From NCBI RefSeq assembly GCF_040869035.1, contig NZ_CP162101.1:1520498-1584497 (forward strand): a stretch of 64,000 nt of DNA. The letters run 5' to 3'. Position numbers and translations under genes: made by a program. Positions 24,387-34,347 of this stretch are shown here, one piece after another (the stretch's first letter is position 1; each line of letters begins with the position of its first letter). This stretch comes from Vibrio sp. NTOU-M3 (GTDB lineage Bacteria > Pseudomonadota > Gammaproteobacteria > Enterobacterales > Vibrionaceae). Below the pieces are notes generated by a model that saw only the letters and a list, made by a program, of their open reading frames with translations, searched no databases and was not told where the DNA came from.

Positions 24387-27300
24387 AATGCTTCCTCCTT
24401 GGTAGGCAATCCGTGCCCAAGCTGATTCTGGTATGCGAGGTTATACACCACAGGTACAACGAGTAAGGTGAAAACAGTTGATGCTGCGATTCCAAAGATG
24501 ATCGCCCATGCAAGCCCGTTAAAGATCGGATCTAACGTAATGACAATGTTACCTAGCAAAGTGGTTCCCGCAGTCAAGAGAATTGGTCTCATACGTACTG
24601 CGCCAGATTGAACAAGTGCATCATGCAGGCGTAGCCCTGCATGTAAAGATTGTTGAATAAACTCAATTAATACCAGCGAGTTACGCACCACAATACCGGC
24701 TAATGCGATCATCCCGATCATCGCTGTAGCCGTAAAAAGTGCAGGATTAGGATACTGGTTGATATCGCTGCTTATTGCGTTCAACAACCAAAAACCGGGC
24801 ATAATACCAATCACTGTCAAAGGTATAGCGAGCATGATGATGCCAGACACGACAGGCAAGCCTGTTTGAATTAACATAACAATAAACACACCAAGTAGTG
24901 CTGCGGCGTAAGCAATACCTAAATCACGGAATACATCAACGGTAATTTTCCATTCCCCTTCACCACTCCATATCACTTCTACATCCGGAGCAACCTGCCA
25001 TTCATCCCCACCACCATTATTCAAATAGGTACGGCTTTCCCAAGGTGTTGATGGTTTGCTTTCTCCTTGATCAGCCAGTACATCAGCGACGACCTCTCCC
25101 GGGACCCGCCCCACTGATTCGGCATACACGTAAACAACTGGCTTAAGGTTTTTGTGATAAATCGGCTTATCTACCGAACGCTTTATAAATTGGCCAACTT
25201 CACTGAGTTGAACCAAGGGCTGAGGCGCATCTACCACAGCACCATTTATAAACTGTTTTACAACACCGACTTGGCCACGCACATACAGCTGTAACAATGC
25301 ATCGAGTTTGTCTCTTTGCTCTGCAGGTAAACGAACCTCAATTGGCAATGGCTCAACTTCTCGTTTCGTTTCTAAATACCCCAGCACCACACCATCATTC
25401 GCTGCCTTAATTGTGGCATTGATGTCCTGTATTGAGACACCAGAAAGCGCTGCTTTTTCTTGGTCTACAACAAATTGCCACAGCTCTAATGCCCCCGGAG
25501 AACTGGTATCTACTTCGGTCACGAATGGTTCTTTCTTTAATCGATTTGCGACAATATGCGCTTGCTGTTGTAGCGCTTCATAACTCATCGATGGCGGTCC
25601 ATAGACTTCAGCCGTAATAGTCGCAATCACCGGCGGTCCCGGTGGCACTTCGACAATTTGAATCTCAGCATCATAGCGCTTAGCGATCGTTTCTAAATCA
25701 TTACGTAAGCGGGTAACAATCTCATGTGATTGCATTTGTCGATATGCCTTTTCAGCAAGTACGACTCTAAGCTCCCCTTGGTGTGGCTGGTTACGCATAA
25801 AGTAATGTCGAACCATGCCGTTAAAGTCCATTGGGGATGCCACGCCCGAGAAACCTGATACCGATATAACCTCCGGCACATCAACTAAATAGTCAGAAAA
25901 GCCTCGAAGTGCATTTGAGGTATCAACAAAACTGCTGGATTCGGGCATATTGACTACGATCTGAAATTCATTTTTGTTGTCGTAAGGCAACAGTTTTAAC
26001 GGCACCAAGCGCAGCGCAGGAAGCGATGCAGCAAGAACAAATAACAGCGCAACAACGCCAAGAAAAGACCACGCTTTGTCTCGGCTTTGTAATAATGGGA
26101 GCAATAGTTTGCGATAGAGTTTAAACAAAAGCGTCGATTCAATTTGATGGTCACCACGCGCTTTAGCAGCAACCAAGATCTTGCTCGCAAGCCACGGTGT
26201 GATTAAAAATGCCACCAAGGTACTGAATATGACGCTCACAGGCACGTTGAATGCTAGCGGCCCCATATACGGTCCCATCATCCCGGTTATGAAGAACATA
26301 GGTAAGAACACAATGACAATTGCAACAGTCGACATAAGCAGTGCGCTACGAATTTCGACCATGGCATAGACAATTGCTTTGGTCCGAGAGAGATCTTTAC
26401 GTTTTAGATAGCGTTCAATGTTGTCGATACTTGCGATGGGATCATCAACGATCAAACCCAAAGCCAGAATTAAAGCAAACAATGTGACACGGTTAATTGA
26501 ATAGCCAAAGAGCAAATCCATACCTAGCGCCGCGCCGTAGCTAATCGGGATCGCAATCGCTACCACAAGTGCGCTACGCCAATTTAGGAACAACCCCACG
26601 AACACCACAACTGTGAGTATTGAGATACCAAGGCTCGAAATTAGGTTCGATACTTTGTCGTTAGCAGTTTGCCCATAATTTCGAATAATTTCGATGTCCA
26701 CCGCATCCGGAAATTGAGTGTTTTTTAGATGCGCCAGTTGCTTAAGGACATTTTCAGCAACATCAACAGCATTGGACCCCTTTTGCTTAGCGACAGAGAT
26801 AAAAACCGCAGGATATTCCTGCCCGCTCTCAGCCTCGCGAAACCACGTGTCACTCGTCGCTTCTCTCGCCGTATCATTCACCGTTGCAACATCACGTAGA
26901 TAGACAGGCTTCCCATTAATTACACTCACCACGAGGTTATTTACTTGAGTCACATTAGAAAGTAACCCGCCCGATTCAATTTGGTAGTGCCTACCCTCGA
27001 CTTGAATATGTCCTGCATTTTGTTTGGCGTGAGATAAGGTAAGAGCATGTTTTAAGTCGTCGATTGAGACATTGAAATTTGCCATTGCAACGGGATCAAG
27101 TTCGACACTGATAACGCGAGTTTCGCCTCCAACGACCTGAACAGAACTGGTTTCTTTAAGGGATTTAATGCCAAGTGTCGCTTGGTCTGCAATTCGCTTT
27201 AACTGATGACGATCGACTTGATCACTGTTGGTGCTGTATAAAGCGGCAACAACGATTGGAACATCATCAATCTCGATGGGTTTTACCAACCAATTTGTCA

Positions 27301-27685
27301 CCGCTGGAGGGATTTTATCTTGATTTGAATAGAGTTTGTTATACAGCTTGACCAGTGCCTGTTCTCGCTGCTCACCAACATAAAAGCGCACAATAACCTG
27401 AGCGGCACCTTCCATTGAAGACGAATAAACATACTCAACGCCGTCAATCTGGCTCAGTAATTTCTCTAGGGGCTCAGTAACTTGCTTTTCGACTTGCGCC
27501 GCTCTTAATCCCGGAGCTGAAACTAAAACATCCGCCATGGGTACGACAATTTGTGGGTCTTCTTCTTTTGGTGTTAACCAAAGCGCTGCAACACCAATTA
27601 CGACCATTAATACAATAAGTATCGGCGGAAAATAACTCGCCATCACGCTATGAATAAAACGTCCCTGCTGTTGATGTAACTCCAT
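24383..27685 (-). CDS. RND efflux transporter permease
   Basis: 1100 residues, slightly longer than the ~1030-1050 typical of AcrB/HAE1 members. Two repeats of six helices with large periplasmic loops are visible. The proton-relay aspartate pair is in TM4 (LGLIVDDPIASIDNIER). The extra length includes an insert around residues 880-910 (YLNNGGGDEWQVAPDVEVIW). GGAGG precedes the ATG by 4-5 bases. It is co-directional with two YeeE/YedE genes and the ArsR-type regulator, which hints at induction by reactive sulfur species; the substrate is unknown. Confidence 0.92.
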   Translation of the reverse strand: MELHQQQGRFIHSVMASYFPPILIVLMVVIGVAALWLTPKEEDPQIVVPMADVLVSAPGLRAAQVEKQVTEPLEKLLSQIDGVEYVYSSSMEGAAQVIVRFYVGEQREQALVKLYNKLYSNQDKIPPAVTNWLVKPIEIDDVPIVVAALYSTNSDQVDRHQLKRIADQATLGIKSLKETSSVQVVGGETRVISVELDPVAMANFNVSIDDLKHALTLSHAKQNAGHIQVEGRHYQIESGGLLSNVTQVNNLVVSVINGKPVYLRDVATVNDTAREATSDTWFREAESGQEYPAVFISVAKQKGSNAVDVAENVLKQLAHLKNTQFPDAVDIEIIRNYGQTANDKVSNLISSLGISILTVVVFVGLFLNWRSALVVAIAIPISYGAALGMDLLFGYSINRVTLFALILALGLIVDDPIASIDNIERYLKRKDLSRTKAIVYAMVEIRSALLMSTVAIVIVFLPMFFITGMMGPYMGPLAFNVPVSVIFSTLVAFLITPWLASKILVAAKARGDHQIESTLLFKLYRKLLLPLLQSRDKAWSFLGVVALLFVLAASLPALRLVPLKLLPYDNKNEFQIVVNMPESSSFVDTSNALRGFSDYLVDVPEVISVSGFSGVASPMDFNGMVRHYFMRNQPHQGELRVVLAEKAYRQMQSHEIVTRLRNDLETIAKRYDAEIQIVEVPPGPPVIATITAEVYGPPSMSYEALQQQAHIVANRLKKEPFVTEVDTSSPGALELWQFVVDQEKAALSGVSIQDINATIKAANDGVVLGYLETKREVEPLPIEVRLPAEQRDKLDALLQLYVRGQVGVVKQFINGAVVDAPQPLVQLSEVGQFIKRSVDKPIYHKNLKPVVYVYAESVGRVPGEVVADVLADQGESKPSTPWESRTYLNNGGGDEWQVAPDVEVIWSGEGEWKITVDVFRDLGIAYAAALLGVFIVMLIQTGLPVVSGIIMLAIPLTVIGIMPGFWLLNAISSDINQYPNPALFTATAMIGMIALAGIVVRNSLVLIEFIQQSLHAGLRLHDALVQSGAVRMRPILLTAGTTLLGNIVITLDPIFNGLAWAIIFGIAASTVFTLLVVPVVYNLAYQNQLGHGLPTKEEAL

Positions 27686-27728
27686 GTTACCTCCATAAGG
27701 AATCGGCGAATGTACTTAGCTGGTTTAC

Positions 27729-28178
27729 TCAAGCAACATTGAATCTCTTTTCCGTTTTTCCGAAAATAAGCTTTGCCATGAGTGACCCTGTAACCATAGA
27801 GATAACAAACAACACAATATTCGTGTTGCCTAATGCTAAACTCGTCACAGCTGGGCCCGGACAAATGCCAACAAGTCCCCATCCAAGTCCAAAGAGTGCT
27901 GCACCTGAAATTAGTTTATTGTCAATGTTTGTCTTGGTTGGTATGCACAACTCATTGCCCAATAAAGTGTGCTTTCTCGGTTTAATTACCATGAAATAAC
28001 ATGGTAGAAACACCGCTAATGCACCGCCCATAACAAATGCCAAACTTGGATCCCAGCTGCCCGTAATATCAAGGAAACCAACGACTCTCTCAGGGTCTAT
28101 CATGCCTGATACCACCATTCCACAACCAAACAATACGCCTGACAATAGTGCAGAAAAACGGAAAATATTCTTATTCAT
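27729..28178 (-). CDS. YeeE/YedE-family membrane protein (sulfur transport), second half-unit
   Basis: 149 residues from the ATG at 28178 (AGGAG 11 bases upstream); longer extensions overlap the upstream gene and are unlikely. Four to five hydrophobic helices and conserved motifs FGCGMVVSGMIDPERVVGFL and LFGLGWGLVGICPGPAV define this as a single half of a YeeE/YedE (thiosulfate-uptake-like) protein. The essential-looking cysteines (FGCG, GICPGP) are conserved. It pairs with the upstream half-unit and probably forms a heteromer for sulfur-compound transport. Confidence 0.88.
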   Translation of the reverse strand: MNKNIFRFSALLSGVLFGCGMVVSGMIDPERVVGFLDITGSWDPSLAFVMGGALAVFLPCYFMVIKPRKHTLLGNELCIPTKTNIDNKLISGAALFGLGWGLVGICPGPAVTSLALGNTNIVLFVISMVTGSLMAKLIFGKTEKRFNVA

Positions 28179-28195
28179 CTCCAAATCTTCTCCTT

Positions 28196-28624
28196 TCATA
28201 GCACTGGTAATAAATGCAAACGAACATAAACAGTCAGTCCAGCTACCAGCATAAAAATGCATGTTGAAACAATGGAGCGCTTCGATAACCTGCCGATACC
28301 ACAAATACCATGACCGCTTGTACAACCATTACCAATACGGGTTCCAAAGCCAACTAACATACCTGCAATGATGATCAAAGGCAGTGGGGTTTCTGACAAT
28401 GTCGGCACTGTCGTTCCAAACAACAACGCGCTAAACACACCGCCAGCCATCATTCCACCGACAAACAGTAGCCGCCATGAGTAATCCCCTTTTTTAGGGA
28501 TAAATAACCCGTTCACAATGCCGCTTATGCCGGCGATCTTTCCATTAACGAGTAACAAAATTGACGCTGAAATTCCCAGTAAAACTCCCCCCAGCAGCGA
28601 TTCCCAAGGAATGGTTAATTCCAT
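28196..28624 (-). CDS. YeeE/YedE-family membrane protein (sulfur transport), first half-unit
   Basis: 142 residues with four or five helices. GISASILLLVNGKIAGISGI and LVGFGTRIGNGCTSGHGICG are signature blocks of YeeE/YedE sulfur transporters, with the GCTSGHG cysteine motif intact. It starts 16 bases after the ArsR-type gene and ends 17 bases before its partner, so all are one operon. Confidence 0.9.
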   Translation of the reverse strand: MELTIPWESLLGGVLLGISASILLLVNGKIAGISGIVNGLFIPKKGDYSWRLLFVGGMMAGGVFSALLFGTTVPTLSETPLPLIIIAGMLVGFGTRIGNGCTSGHGICGIGRLSKRSIVSTCIFMLVAGLTVYVRLHLLPVL

Positions 28625-28640
28625 TTTCTACCCCTACTTA

Positions 28641-28943
28641 TTACGCTTCATGGCCACAAAAAATTGAATGTAGGCTCTGAATTAGGGCCTCAACTCTTGG
28701 GTCAGCAAGTGAATAAAAGACTTGTTGTGATTCTTTGCGCGCACAGATCAAATTGTGCTTACGAAGTACCGTTAAATGCTGCGAAAACGCGGATTGGCTT
28801 AAATTAGAACCAGACTGCAATGCACCGACCCCAACCTCACCTTGTGTAAGCTGACACAACACCATAAGGCGATCAGGGTGTGCCATGATCCTTAAAAGAT
28901 CGGCCGCTTCAGTAGCGTTACTTTGCATTTCTGCTATATCCAT
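28641..28943 (-). CDS. ArsR-family regulator, BigR/SqrR-like persulfide sensor
   Basis: 100 residues with a winged HTH (SNLSQSAFSQHLTVLRKHN). The two cysteines expected of the BigR/SqrR/YgaV reactive-sulfur sensors are present, one in the MVLCQL helix near residue 29 and one near the C-terminus (IFCGHE). In that subfamily they form a di- or tetrasulfide that releases DNA. It heads an operon with YeeE/YedE proteins and an RND pump and is divergent from a CoA-disulfide reductase-rhodanese. A perfect 18-bp palindrome lies in the intergenic region. HlyU of vibrios is a close relative, so that alternative function cannot be excluded. Confidence 0.85.
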   Translation of the reverse strand: MDIAEMQSNATEAADLLRIMAHPDRLMVLCQLTQGEVGVGALQSGSNLSQSAFSQHLTVLRKHNLICARKESQQVFYSLADPRVEALIQSLHSIFCGHEA

Positions 28944-28990
28944 GACTTCTTACCATTATAAATTTCTAAAAGTTATTAATTTAGAGCTTA

Positions 28991-29008
28991 CTAAATAACA
29001 TTATTTAG
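28991..29008. promoter_or_regulatory. Palindromic operator candidate for ArsR-type regulator
   Basis: CTAAATAACATTATTTAG has perfect 8-bp arms around CA. Two further imperfect inverted repeats of the same flavour follow: CTAATTT ... AAATTAG at 29015-29038, and TTAGACTTTTCTAA at about 29050-29063. All lie between the divergent regulator and DUF2892 genes. Confidence 0.6.
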
Positions 29009-29117
29009 TCAAGACTAATTTAGCTTAAGTGAAATTAGACAATTTAACATTAGACTTTTCTAATTTAAGAAATTATAGTTCTTATAGATTTTGAAATGAA
29101 TGGTAAGGAGCAGAGTC

Positions 29118-29303
29118 ATGTCACTAGAAAATGTCGTACGCGTGTTCGCAGGATTAATGGTTTTGATCTCGGTGTTATTGACACTCACCGTGCATAGTGG
29201 ATTTATTTGGTTCACAGTGTTCATCGGCGTTAACCTGATACAAAGCGCCTTTACTGGTTTTTGCCCTGCTGCTCATTTCTTCAAAAAATTAGGCTTTAAA
29301 TAA
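29118..29303 (+). CDS. DUF2892 (YgaP-like) small membrane protein
   Basis: 61 residues from ATG 29118, with AAGGAG 8 bases upstream. Two transmembrane helices and the motif NLIQSAFTGFCPAAHFFKKLG mark the DUF2892 domain that in E. coli YgaP is fused to a rhodanese. Here it is a separate gene immediately before a reductase-rhodanese fusion, so the partners are likely functional neighbours in sulfane-sulfur handling. Confidence 0.88.
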   Translation: MSLENVVRVFAGLMVLISVLLTLTVHSGFIWFTVFIGVNLIQSAFTGFCPAAHFFKKLGFK

Positions 29304-29315
29304 TTGGAGTTATCA

Positions 29316-31019
29316 ATGACTAAAATCGTAATCGTAGGTGGTGTCGCCGGTGGTGCATCAGCGGCAGCACGCGCTCGACGCTTAAGTGAAGATGCTCAAA
29401 TCATCATGTTTGAACGTGGCGAATTTGTTTCATTTGCCAACTGTGGTTTGCCTTACCACATTGGTGGCGATATTCAGGATCGTAGTAAGTTACTTCTACA
29501 AACCCCAGAAAGCTTCTTGTCTCGCTTTAATGTCGACGTGCGTGTGATGAACGAAGTCCTTAGCATTGATCGCCAAAATAAAACCGTTCGTGTGAAAAAC
29601 TTATTGGACGGTACAGAGTACCAAGAGTCTTATGATTTCTTGCTGCTAAGCCCCGGCGCTGGCCCAGTTATTCCGCCAATCGCTGGCATTAATAACCCAC
29701 TCACCCATTCACTTCGTAATATTCCGGATATGGATCGTATCCTCCACACAATACAGATGAATAAACCCGAACATGCGACCGTTGTCGGGGGTGGTTTTAT
29801 CGGACTTGAAATGATGGAAGCTTTCCATCAACTTGGCATCAAAACAACGCTGATTGAAATGGCTGACCAAGTTATGACTCCGGTTGATCGTGAAATGGCA
29901 GGCTTTGTTCACGCTGAAATACGCGAAAAAGGTATCCAACTCCAGCTCGGAGTCGCATTAGAGGCTGTAGAGTTCCTTCCTAACAAACATATTGCGAGTA
30001 TTGATTCTGGTGAGAATGATGAACACCAACACATAGAAGGCAAACTCAATTTAACTTTGAATAATGGCGAGACTCTGACCACCGATATTCTCATTATGAC
30101 GATAGGCGTGCGCCCAGAAACTAAGTTAGCTCAAGAAGCTGGCCTTCAAATCGGTTCACTTGGTGGTATTTATACCAATGAGTTAATGCAGACAAGCGAC
30201 CCATCCATTTATGCCGTAGGTGATGCTGTTGAAGACAAAGACTTTGTAACCCAGCGTCAAACCCTTGTTCCGCTTGCAGGACCAGCTAATCGTCAAGGCC
30301 GTATCGCCGCTGACAATATGCTCGGCAGACAAGAAACCTACCAAGGTACACAAGGCACCGCGATTTGTAAGATCTTCGATCTCGCCATCGCATCTACAGG
30401 GAAAAATGAAAAGCAATTAAAGGCCGAAGGTATCGACTACGAAAAAGTCTATGTCCATACCGCGAGCCACGCCAGCTATTACCCAGGTGCCGAAATTGTC
30501 TCATTCAAAATGCTGTTTGACCCAAAAACAGGCAAAATCTTAGGTGCTCAGGCTACAGGTAAAGACGGTGTGGATAAGCGTATTGATGTGATGGCCGTTG
30601 CTCAGCGAGCAGGAATGACGGTAGAACAATTACAGCACCTAGAATTAACCTACGCTCCCCCATATGGCAGTGCAAAAGACGTAATTAACCAAGCCGCTTT
30701 TGTTGCGAGTAACATTATTAAGGCTGATTCAACCCCGATTCATTTTGACGAAATTGATACCTTAAATGACAGCCAAATTCTGCTTGATGTACGCAATCCT
30801 AGTGAACTAGAAAATGTCGGCTTTATAAAGGGGGCCATCAATATTCCTGTAGATCAGCTTCGTCATCGCATGAGTGAGCTACCGAAGGACAAGGAAATTG
30901 TGATTTATTGCCAAGTTGGGTTACGTGGTAACGTTGCGTACCGCCAATTAGTCAACAACGGCTTTAACGCCAAGAATCTATTAGGTGGATATCGAACTTA
31001 CAAGTTTGCACAAGAATAA
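29316..31019 (+). CDS. CoA-disulfide reductase / NADH:polysulfide oxidoreductase with rhodanese domain
   Basis: 567 residues from ATG 29316 (GGAG 7 bases upstream). The N-terminal FAD motif is IVIVGGVAGGASAAARARRL, with the active cysteine in SFANCGLPYHIGG as in CoADR/NADH oxidases. The NAD-binding motif is ATVVGGGFIGLEMMEA. A C-terminal rhodanese domain (from about residue 475) has its active cysteine in IVIYCQVGLRGNVAYRQL. Such fusions reduce CoA per- and polysulfides. It forms a two-gene operon with DUF2892 divergent from the ArsR-type regulator. Confidence 0.92.
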   Translation: MTKIVIVGGVAGGASAAARARRLSEDAQIIMFERGEFVSFANCGLPYHIGGDIQDRSKLLLQTPESFLSRFNVDVRVMNEVLSIDRQNKTVRVKNLLDGTEYQESYDFLLLSPGAGPVIPPIAGINNPLTHSLRNIPDMDRILHTIQMNKPEHATVVGGGFIGLEMMEAFHQLGIKTTLIEMADQVMTPVDREMAGFVHAEIREKGIQLQLGVALEAVEFLPNKHIASIDSGENDEHQHIEGKLNLTLNNGETLTTDILIMTIGVRPETKLAQEAGLQIGSLGGIYTNELMQTSDPSIYAVGDAVEDKDFVTQRQTLVPLAGPANRQGRIAADNMLGRQETYQGTQGTAICKIFDLAIASTGKNEKQLKAEGIDYEKVYVHTASHASYYPGAEIVSFKMLFDPKTGKILGAQATGKDGVDKRIDVMAVAQRAGMTVEQLQHLELTYAPPYGSAKDVINQAAFVASNIIKADSTPIHFDEIDTLNDSQILLDVRNPSELENVGFIKGAINIPVDQLRHRMSELPKDKEIVIYCQVGLRGNVAYRQLVNNGFNAKNLLGGYRTYKFAQE

Positions 31020-31052
31020 TTTCATTCTGAGTACACCACTGCTCAACAATTT

Positions 31053-31079
31053 TGGGAGCCATATAGGCTCCCATTTTTT
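31053..31079. terminator. Terminator between reductase-rhodanese and sodC
   Basis: TGGGAGCC / GGCTCCCA stem with a 5-base loop followed by TTTTTTA, between convergent genes. Confidence 0.85.
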
Positions 31080-31590
31080 ATTTGATTACACCACAGACAA
31101 GACGAGCTCCGCCACCACCAAGAGGTTTGGGATGATCGGAGTGGTTATCCCCACCAGCGTGAATCATTAAAGCGCGCCCTTTCAAATCGGCAAGTTTAAC
31201 CCTTGGAGCTAAAACTGGTTGGTTAACGTCACCTTTTTCATCAGCAAACAGTGGCGGTAAATCCCCTAAATGGTTTGAGTCAGTCCAAGGGTGACCATGT
31301 TTACCCGTATTCTCTGGATCATAGTGACCACCAGCTGCGCCACCTAGCACAGTTTTGCCATTTTTTTCTGCACTATCACAGGAAGGATTTTGATGTATAT
31401 GAAAGCCATGCAGACCTGTCGATACACTCTTAAGCGACGGTGTAAACGTCGTGCCATATTCAGTTTGTTCAACCACAATATGGCCAACTGGCGTACCTGA
31501 GGCAAGGTCTATCATTTCTACGTTGAGCGCTGACGCTGAAACCGCAACTGAAGGAAGCATCAGTCCGGCGAGCAAGATTATCTTTTTCAT
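31078..31590 (-). CDS. sodC: Periplasmic Cu/Zn superoxide dismutase
   Basis: 170 residues with a signal peptide ([16 protein letters not shown]). Copper and zinc ligands are seen in [33 protein letters not shown] and [12 protein letters not shown]. The disulfide pair is C in NPSC and C in RLVCGVIK. It converts superoxide to peroxide in the periplasm. It is a single gene. Confidence 0.95.
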   Translation of the reverse strand: MKKIILLAGLMLPSVAVSASALNVEMIDLASGTPVGHIVVEQTEYGTTFTPSLKSVSTGLHGFHIHQNPSCDSAEKNGKTVLGGAAGGHYDPENTGKHGHPWTDSNHLGDLPPLFADEKGDVNQPVLAPRVKLADLKGRALMIHAGGDNHSDHPKPLGGGGARLVCGVIK

Positions 31591-31719
31591 TGTTATATCC
31601 TTGTTGGTTTAATCAACAATGAAGGGTATAGCACCTCACGTAATGATTACCAAGATCAATGAATGCGAAAGCGATAAAATAACCAACATAAAACGACATC
31701 CGTTCAAATTAAAATAGCC

Positions 31720-32133
31720 TCACAGTTTAAGGATCATTTTAAAATAAGGAATTTCGCCTTTGTAAAAACGCTCTCCTTCAACCGTTAACCCAAAGCGCTG
31801 GTAAAAGCCAATCGCACTTTCTCGAGCATCGCACCAAAACAACGCCACTCCACGTTGTTTAAATTGTGCTAATGAATGCTCTAAAACGACACTACCAAGC
31901 CCTTGTCCTCGAAACGCATCAAGGGTCGCGAATTTTCGTAACCTAACTTCATGATCAGAGAAATAAAATGACGCGACACAAGACAATTGACCGTCAGAAA
32001 AACCACCAAGGTGCCAAGCGGTATCATCACCTGCTACCTTTAGCTCTGATAATGCTTTACTTGGCCAAAGGACTTGCTGACGAATGGCTAAGGTTTGCTC
32101 TGCTTGAATCTCTGCAACCGAAAATTTCTTCAT
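31720..32133 (-). CDS. GNAT-family N-acetyltransferase
   Basis: 137 residues. The acetyl-CoA loop is in LRKFATLDAFRGQGLGSVVL, followed by WCDARESAIGFYQRFGLTVEGE, as in GNAT enzymes close to ElaA. The substrate is unknown. The start overlaps the upstream racemase stop by 4 bp, so the two are translationally coupled. Confidence 0.88.
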   Translation of the reverse strand: MKKFSVAEIQAEQTLAIRQQVLWPSKALSELKVAGDDTAWHLGGFSDGQLSCVASFYFSDHEVRLRKFATLDAFRGQGLGSVVLEHSLAQFKQRGVALFWCDARESAIGFYQRFGLTVEGERFYKGEIPYFKMILKL

Positions 32134-32822
32134 GACAGCGCCAACGCAATCGCTGCATCAGTATGAATTTTCGTTGTATCAAAAACTGGGATAGATGCAT
32201 CTTGATCTGAAATAAGCATTCCAATTTCAGTACAACCTAAAATCACCCCTTGTGCGCCATCAGCGGACAGATCGTCGATGATCGTTTGGAAATCATGCTT
32301 AGAACGACGAGTCACTGTTCCACGACAAAGTTCATTATAAATGACGTTGTGAACTAATTTACGCTGCACTCCATTTGGCACCAAAACTTCAATACCAAAC
32401 TTATCAACCAACCTTTGCTTATAGAAATCCTGCTCCATCGTGAATACAGTACCGAGTAATCCGACTTTGGTGATCCCTTGGCGCACCAGTGCTTCACCCG
32501 TTGCATCTGCAATGTGAAGTAAAGGGATAGAGACAGATGCTTCGATTTGAGGGGCAACTTTATGCATTGTATTTGTGCAAATCATTAAGAACTCAGCGCC
32601 GGCTTGCTCTACGGATTGAGCGGCCTTCGTTAGAATCGTGGCCGTTTCTTCCCAATGGCCTTGATGCTGAAGTGCTTCAATCTCATGAAAATCAACACTA
32701 TTTAGCAGGATCTTTGCAGAATGTAGGCCACCTAGCTGTTGATTTATCCCTTCATTGAGCAGCTTATAGTACGTTAAGGTGGACTCCCAGCTCATTCCCC
32801 CAAGTAAACCTATTGACTTCAT
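32130..32822 (-). CDS. Aspartate/glutamate racemase family protein
   Basis: 230 residues from ATG 32822, which has GGAG 6 bases upstream; an earlier ATG at 32834 would place that GGAG inside the gene. Motifs IGLLGGMSWESTLTYYKLLN, FLMICTNTMHKVAPQI (first catalytic Cys) and GVILGCTEIGMLI (second Cys) identify the YgeA/RacX type of amino-acid racemase. The coupled GNAT gene suggests D-amino-acid or related metabolism, which is inference. Confidence 0.9.
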   Translation of the reverse strand: MKSIGLLGGMSWESTLTYYKLLNEGINQQLGGLHSAKILLNSVDFHEIEALQHQGHWEETATILTKAAQSVEQAGAEFLMICTNTMHKVAPQIEASVSIPLLHIADATGEALVRQGITKVGLLGTVFTMEQDFYKQRLVDKFGIEVLVPNGVQRKLVHNVIYNELCRGTVTRRSKHDFQTIIDDLSADGAQGVILGCTEIGMLISDQDASIPVFDTTKIHTDAAIALALS

Positions 32823-33011
32823 TCGCACTCCCATATTTGCGTAAAGAAAGAGAGTCCCAGATTAAACAGTTCCAATAACAAAGTGCAAACACTCAACCGT
32901 TAGGAAGCCGTCAAAACTCTTAGTTAAGACACCTTCCACACAATTTGAATCTTACACCTTGCATTGCATAGGCCTTATTTATGTATTGTCACTGACAAAC
33001 ATAGAAACACG

Positions 33012-34094
33012 TTAAGTTCCTAGTATTTGCAATGGTAACTGCAACAAAGTATCGCCTGTTCCTGCAAAGAACCAGATAATGCTAATCAAACCGCCGACTA
33101 GTGAAACGTACCAAAGCGCAGCGACAATTTGCCCGTAGCGATCAAGCGGCAGCAAATGACTTTGATGTCTCGAACGCCATTCAAGTACGATCTCTAATGT
33201 TCCCATCACAAGCAACAAACCAAACAGGGTTAACCCAAGCGAATAGCTAAGAACAACACCACCCAACGCCGCTAATGTACATAATGTAATGCCGGTAACA
33301 CTGTTCATCGAGAAACTGATGCTCTTGAGGATATGTCCCCCGTCTAGCGGTAATATCGGAAGCAAATTAAATAGGTTAAGAAAGGCATTGAACGCAGCAA
33401 GCCCAGCAAAAAACATGTTTCCTGTGACGAGATAAATACACAGTAAAAGTAGCGATAAGATGAAACCAAAACACGGCCCCATTATTGAAATCACCACATC
33501 TTGCCAACGAGTGTTTATCTTCTCATCACTAAGAGCAAGGCCACCGAGGAAAGGAACTAAATAGATGCCTTTTGTTTTCATGCCAAAATACTTCATGGCT
33601 CTCACGTGACCATATTCGTGAATAACCAAACAGGCAATTAACGATATCGCGAATTGGAATGAAAACAGCCACGAATAAGCGGCCAGGCTGGCAGAAGCCA
33701 GCGCGACTTTAATTAGCTTGGCGCTTTTAAATGCCTTTAAGGCAAGTGATGCTAAACCGATGATGCTAAACTTTCTTTCCGCCTTAGGTGGATTGTAAGG
33801 CTTCTGACGTTCAATATCTTGAGTATCTCTATTTCCTTTGGTTACCACTTGGTCATTAAGCAACACTTGGTACGAAAAAGAAAAAGGTTGCCAACTAACT
33901 GTAGACTCTAACCGGCAATGTAGCTGTTGTTCTCCATCTGACAACGTAAATTCATGGACATCCTCATCCCCTCTGTCTGCATCTGCATCGAGCTGAGAAA
34001 CCAACTGGTTGTTCCAAAAAAGCTGTTGCCATCCAGCCATCGAACCTTCTAACCGAAGAGGCTTGCCCAAAAAATCAATTGAAAGCAGTTCCAA
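33012..34094 (-). CDS. Site-2-protease-type (M50) membrane metalloprotease
   Basis: 360 residues. The N-terminal 120 residues look soluble; then several helices follow with the zinc motif HEYGH (CLVIHEYGHVRAMKYFGMKT) and the third ligand in LPLDGGHILKSI. It would cleave substrates within the membrane. The soluble N-terminal domain is not recognised. It is a single gene, divergent from the PhnA-like gene. Confidence 0.87.
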   Translation of the reverse strand: MELLSIDFLGKPLRLEGSMAGWQQLFWNNQLVSQLDADADRGDEDVHEFTLSDGEQQLHCRLESTVSWQPFSFSYQVLLNDQVVTKGNRDTQDIERQKPYNPPKAERKFSIIGLASLALKAFKSAKLIKVALASASLAAYSWLFSFQFAISLIACLVIHEYGHVRAMKYFGMKTKGIYLVPFLGGLALSDEKINTRWQDVVISIMGPCFGFILSLLLLCIYLVTGNMFFAGLAAFNAFLNLFNLLPILPLDGGHILKSISFSMNSVTGITLCTLAALGGVVLSYSLGLTLFGLLLVMGTLEIVLEWRSRHQSHLLPLDRYGQIVAALWYVSLVGGLISIIWFFAGTGDTLLQLPLQILGT

Positions 34095-34347
34095 ATCTTG
34101 TTCCTTACCTATTTAGAATCGGATGGGATTATGACCTCTATGAGAATGAGCGTAAAGTGAGTTGTGTTATGTGACAGTGTCATGTTTAACCTTTTTGGTA
34201 CGCAGCTGTTTACAAGCTGCTGAACTTTAGTCAATTTAAAGTAAAAACCACTCGGTTAAACGCTTGCGTTCGGTAATAGCCCTTTCATTTAGGAGGATAA
34301 AGTGCATAATAGCCGCGTTATTAACACCTAATATATGTGAGTCCATT

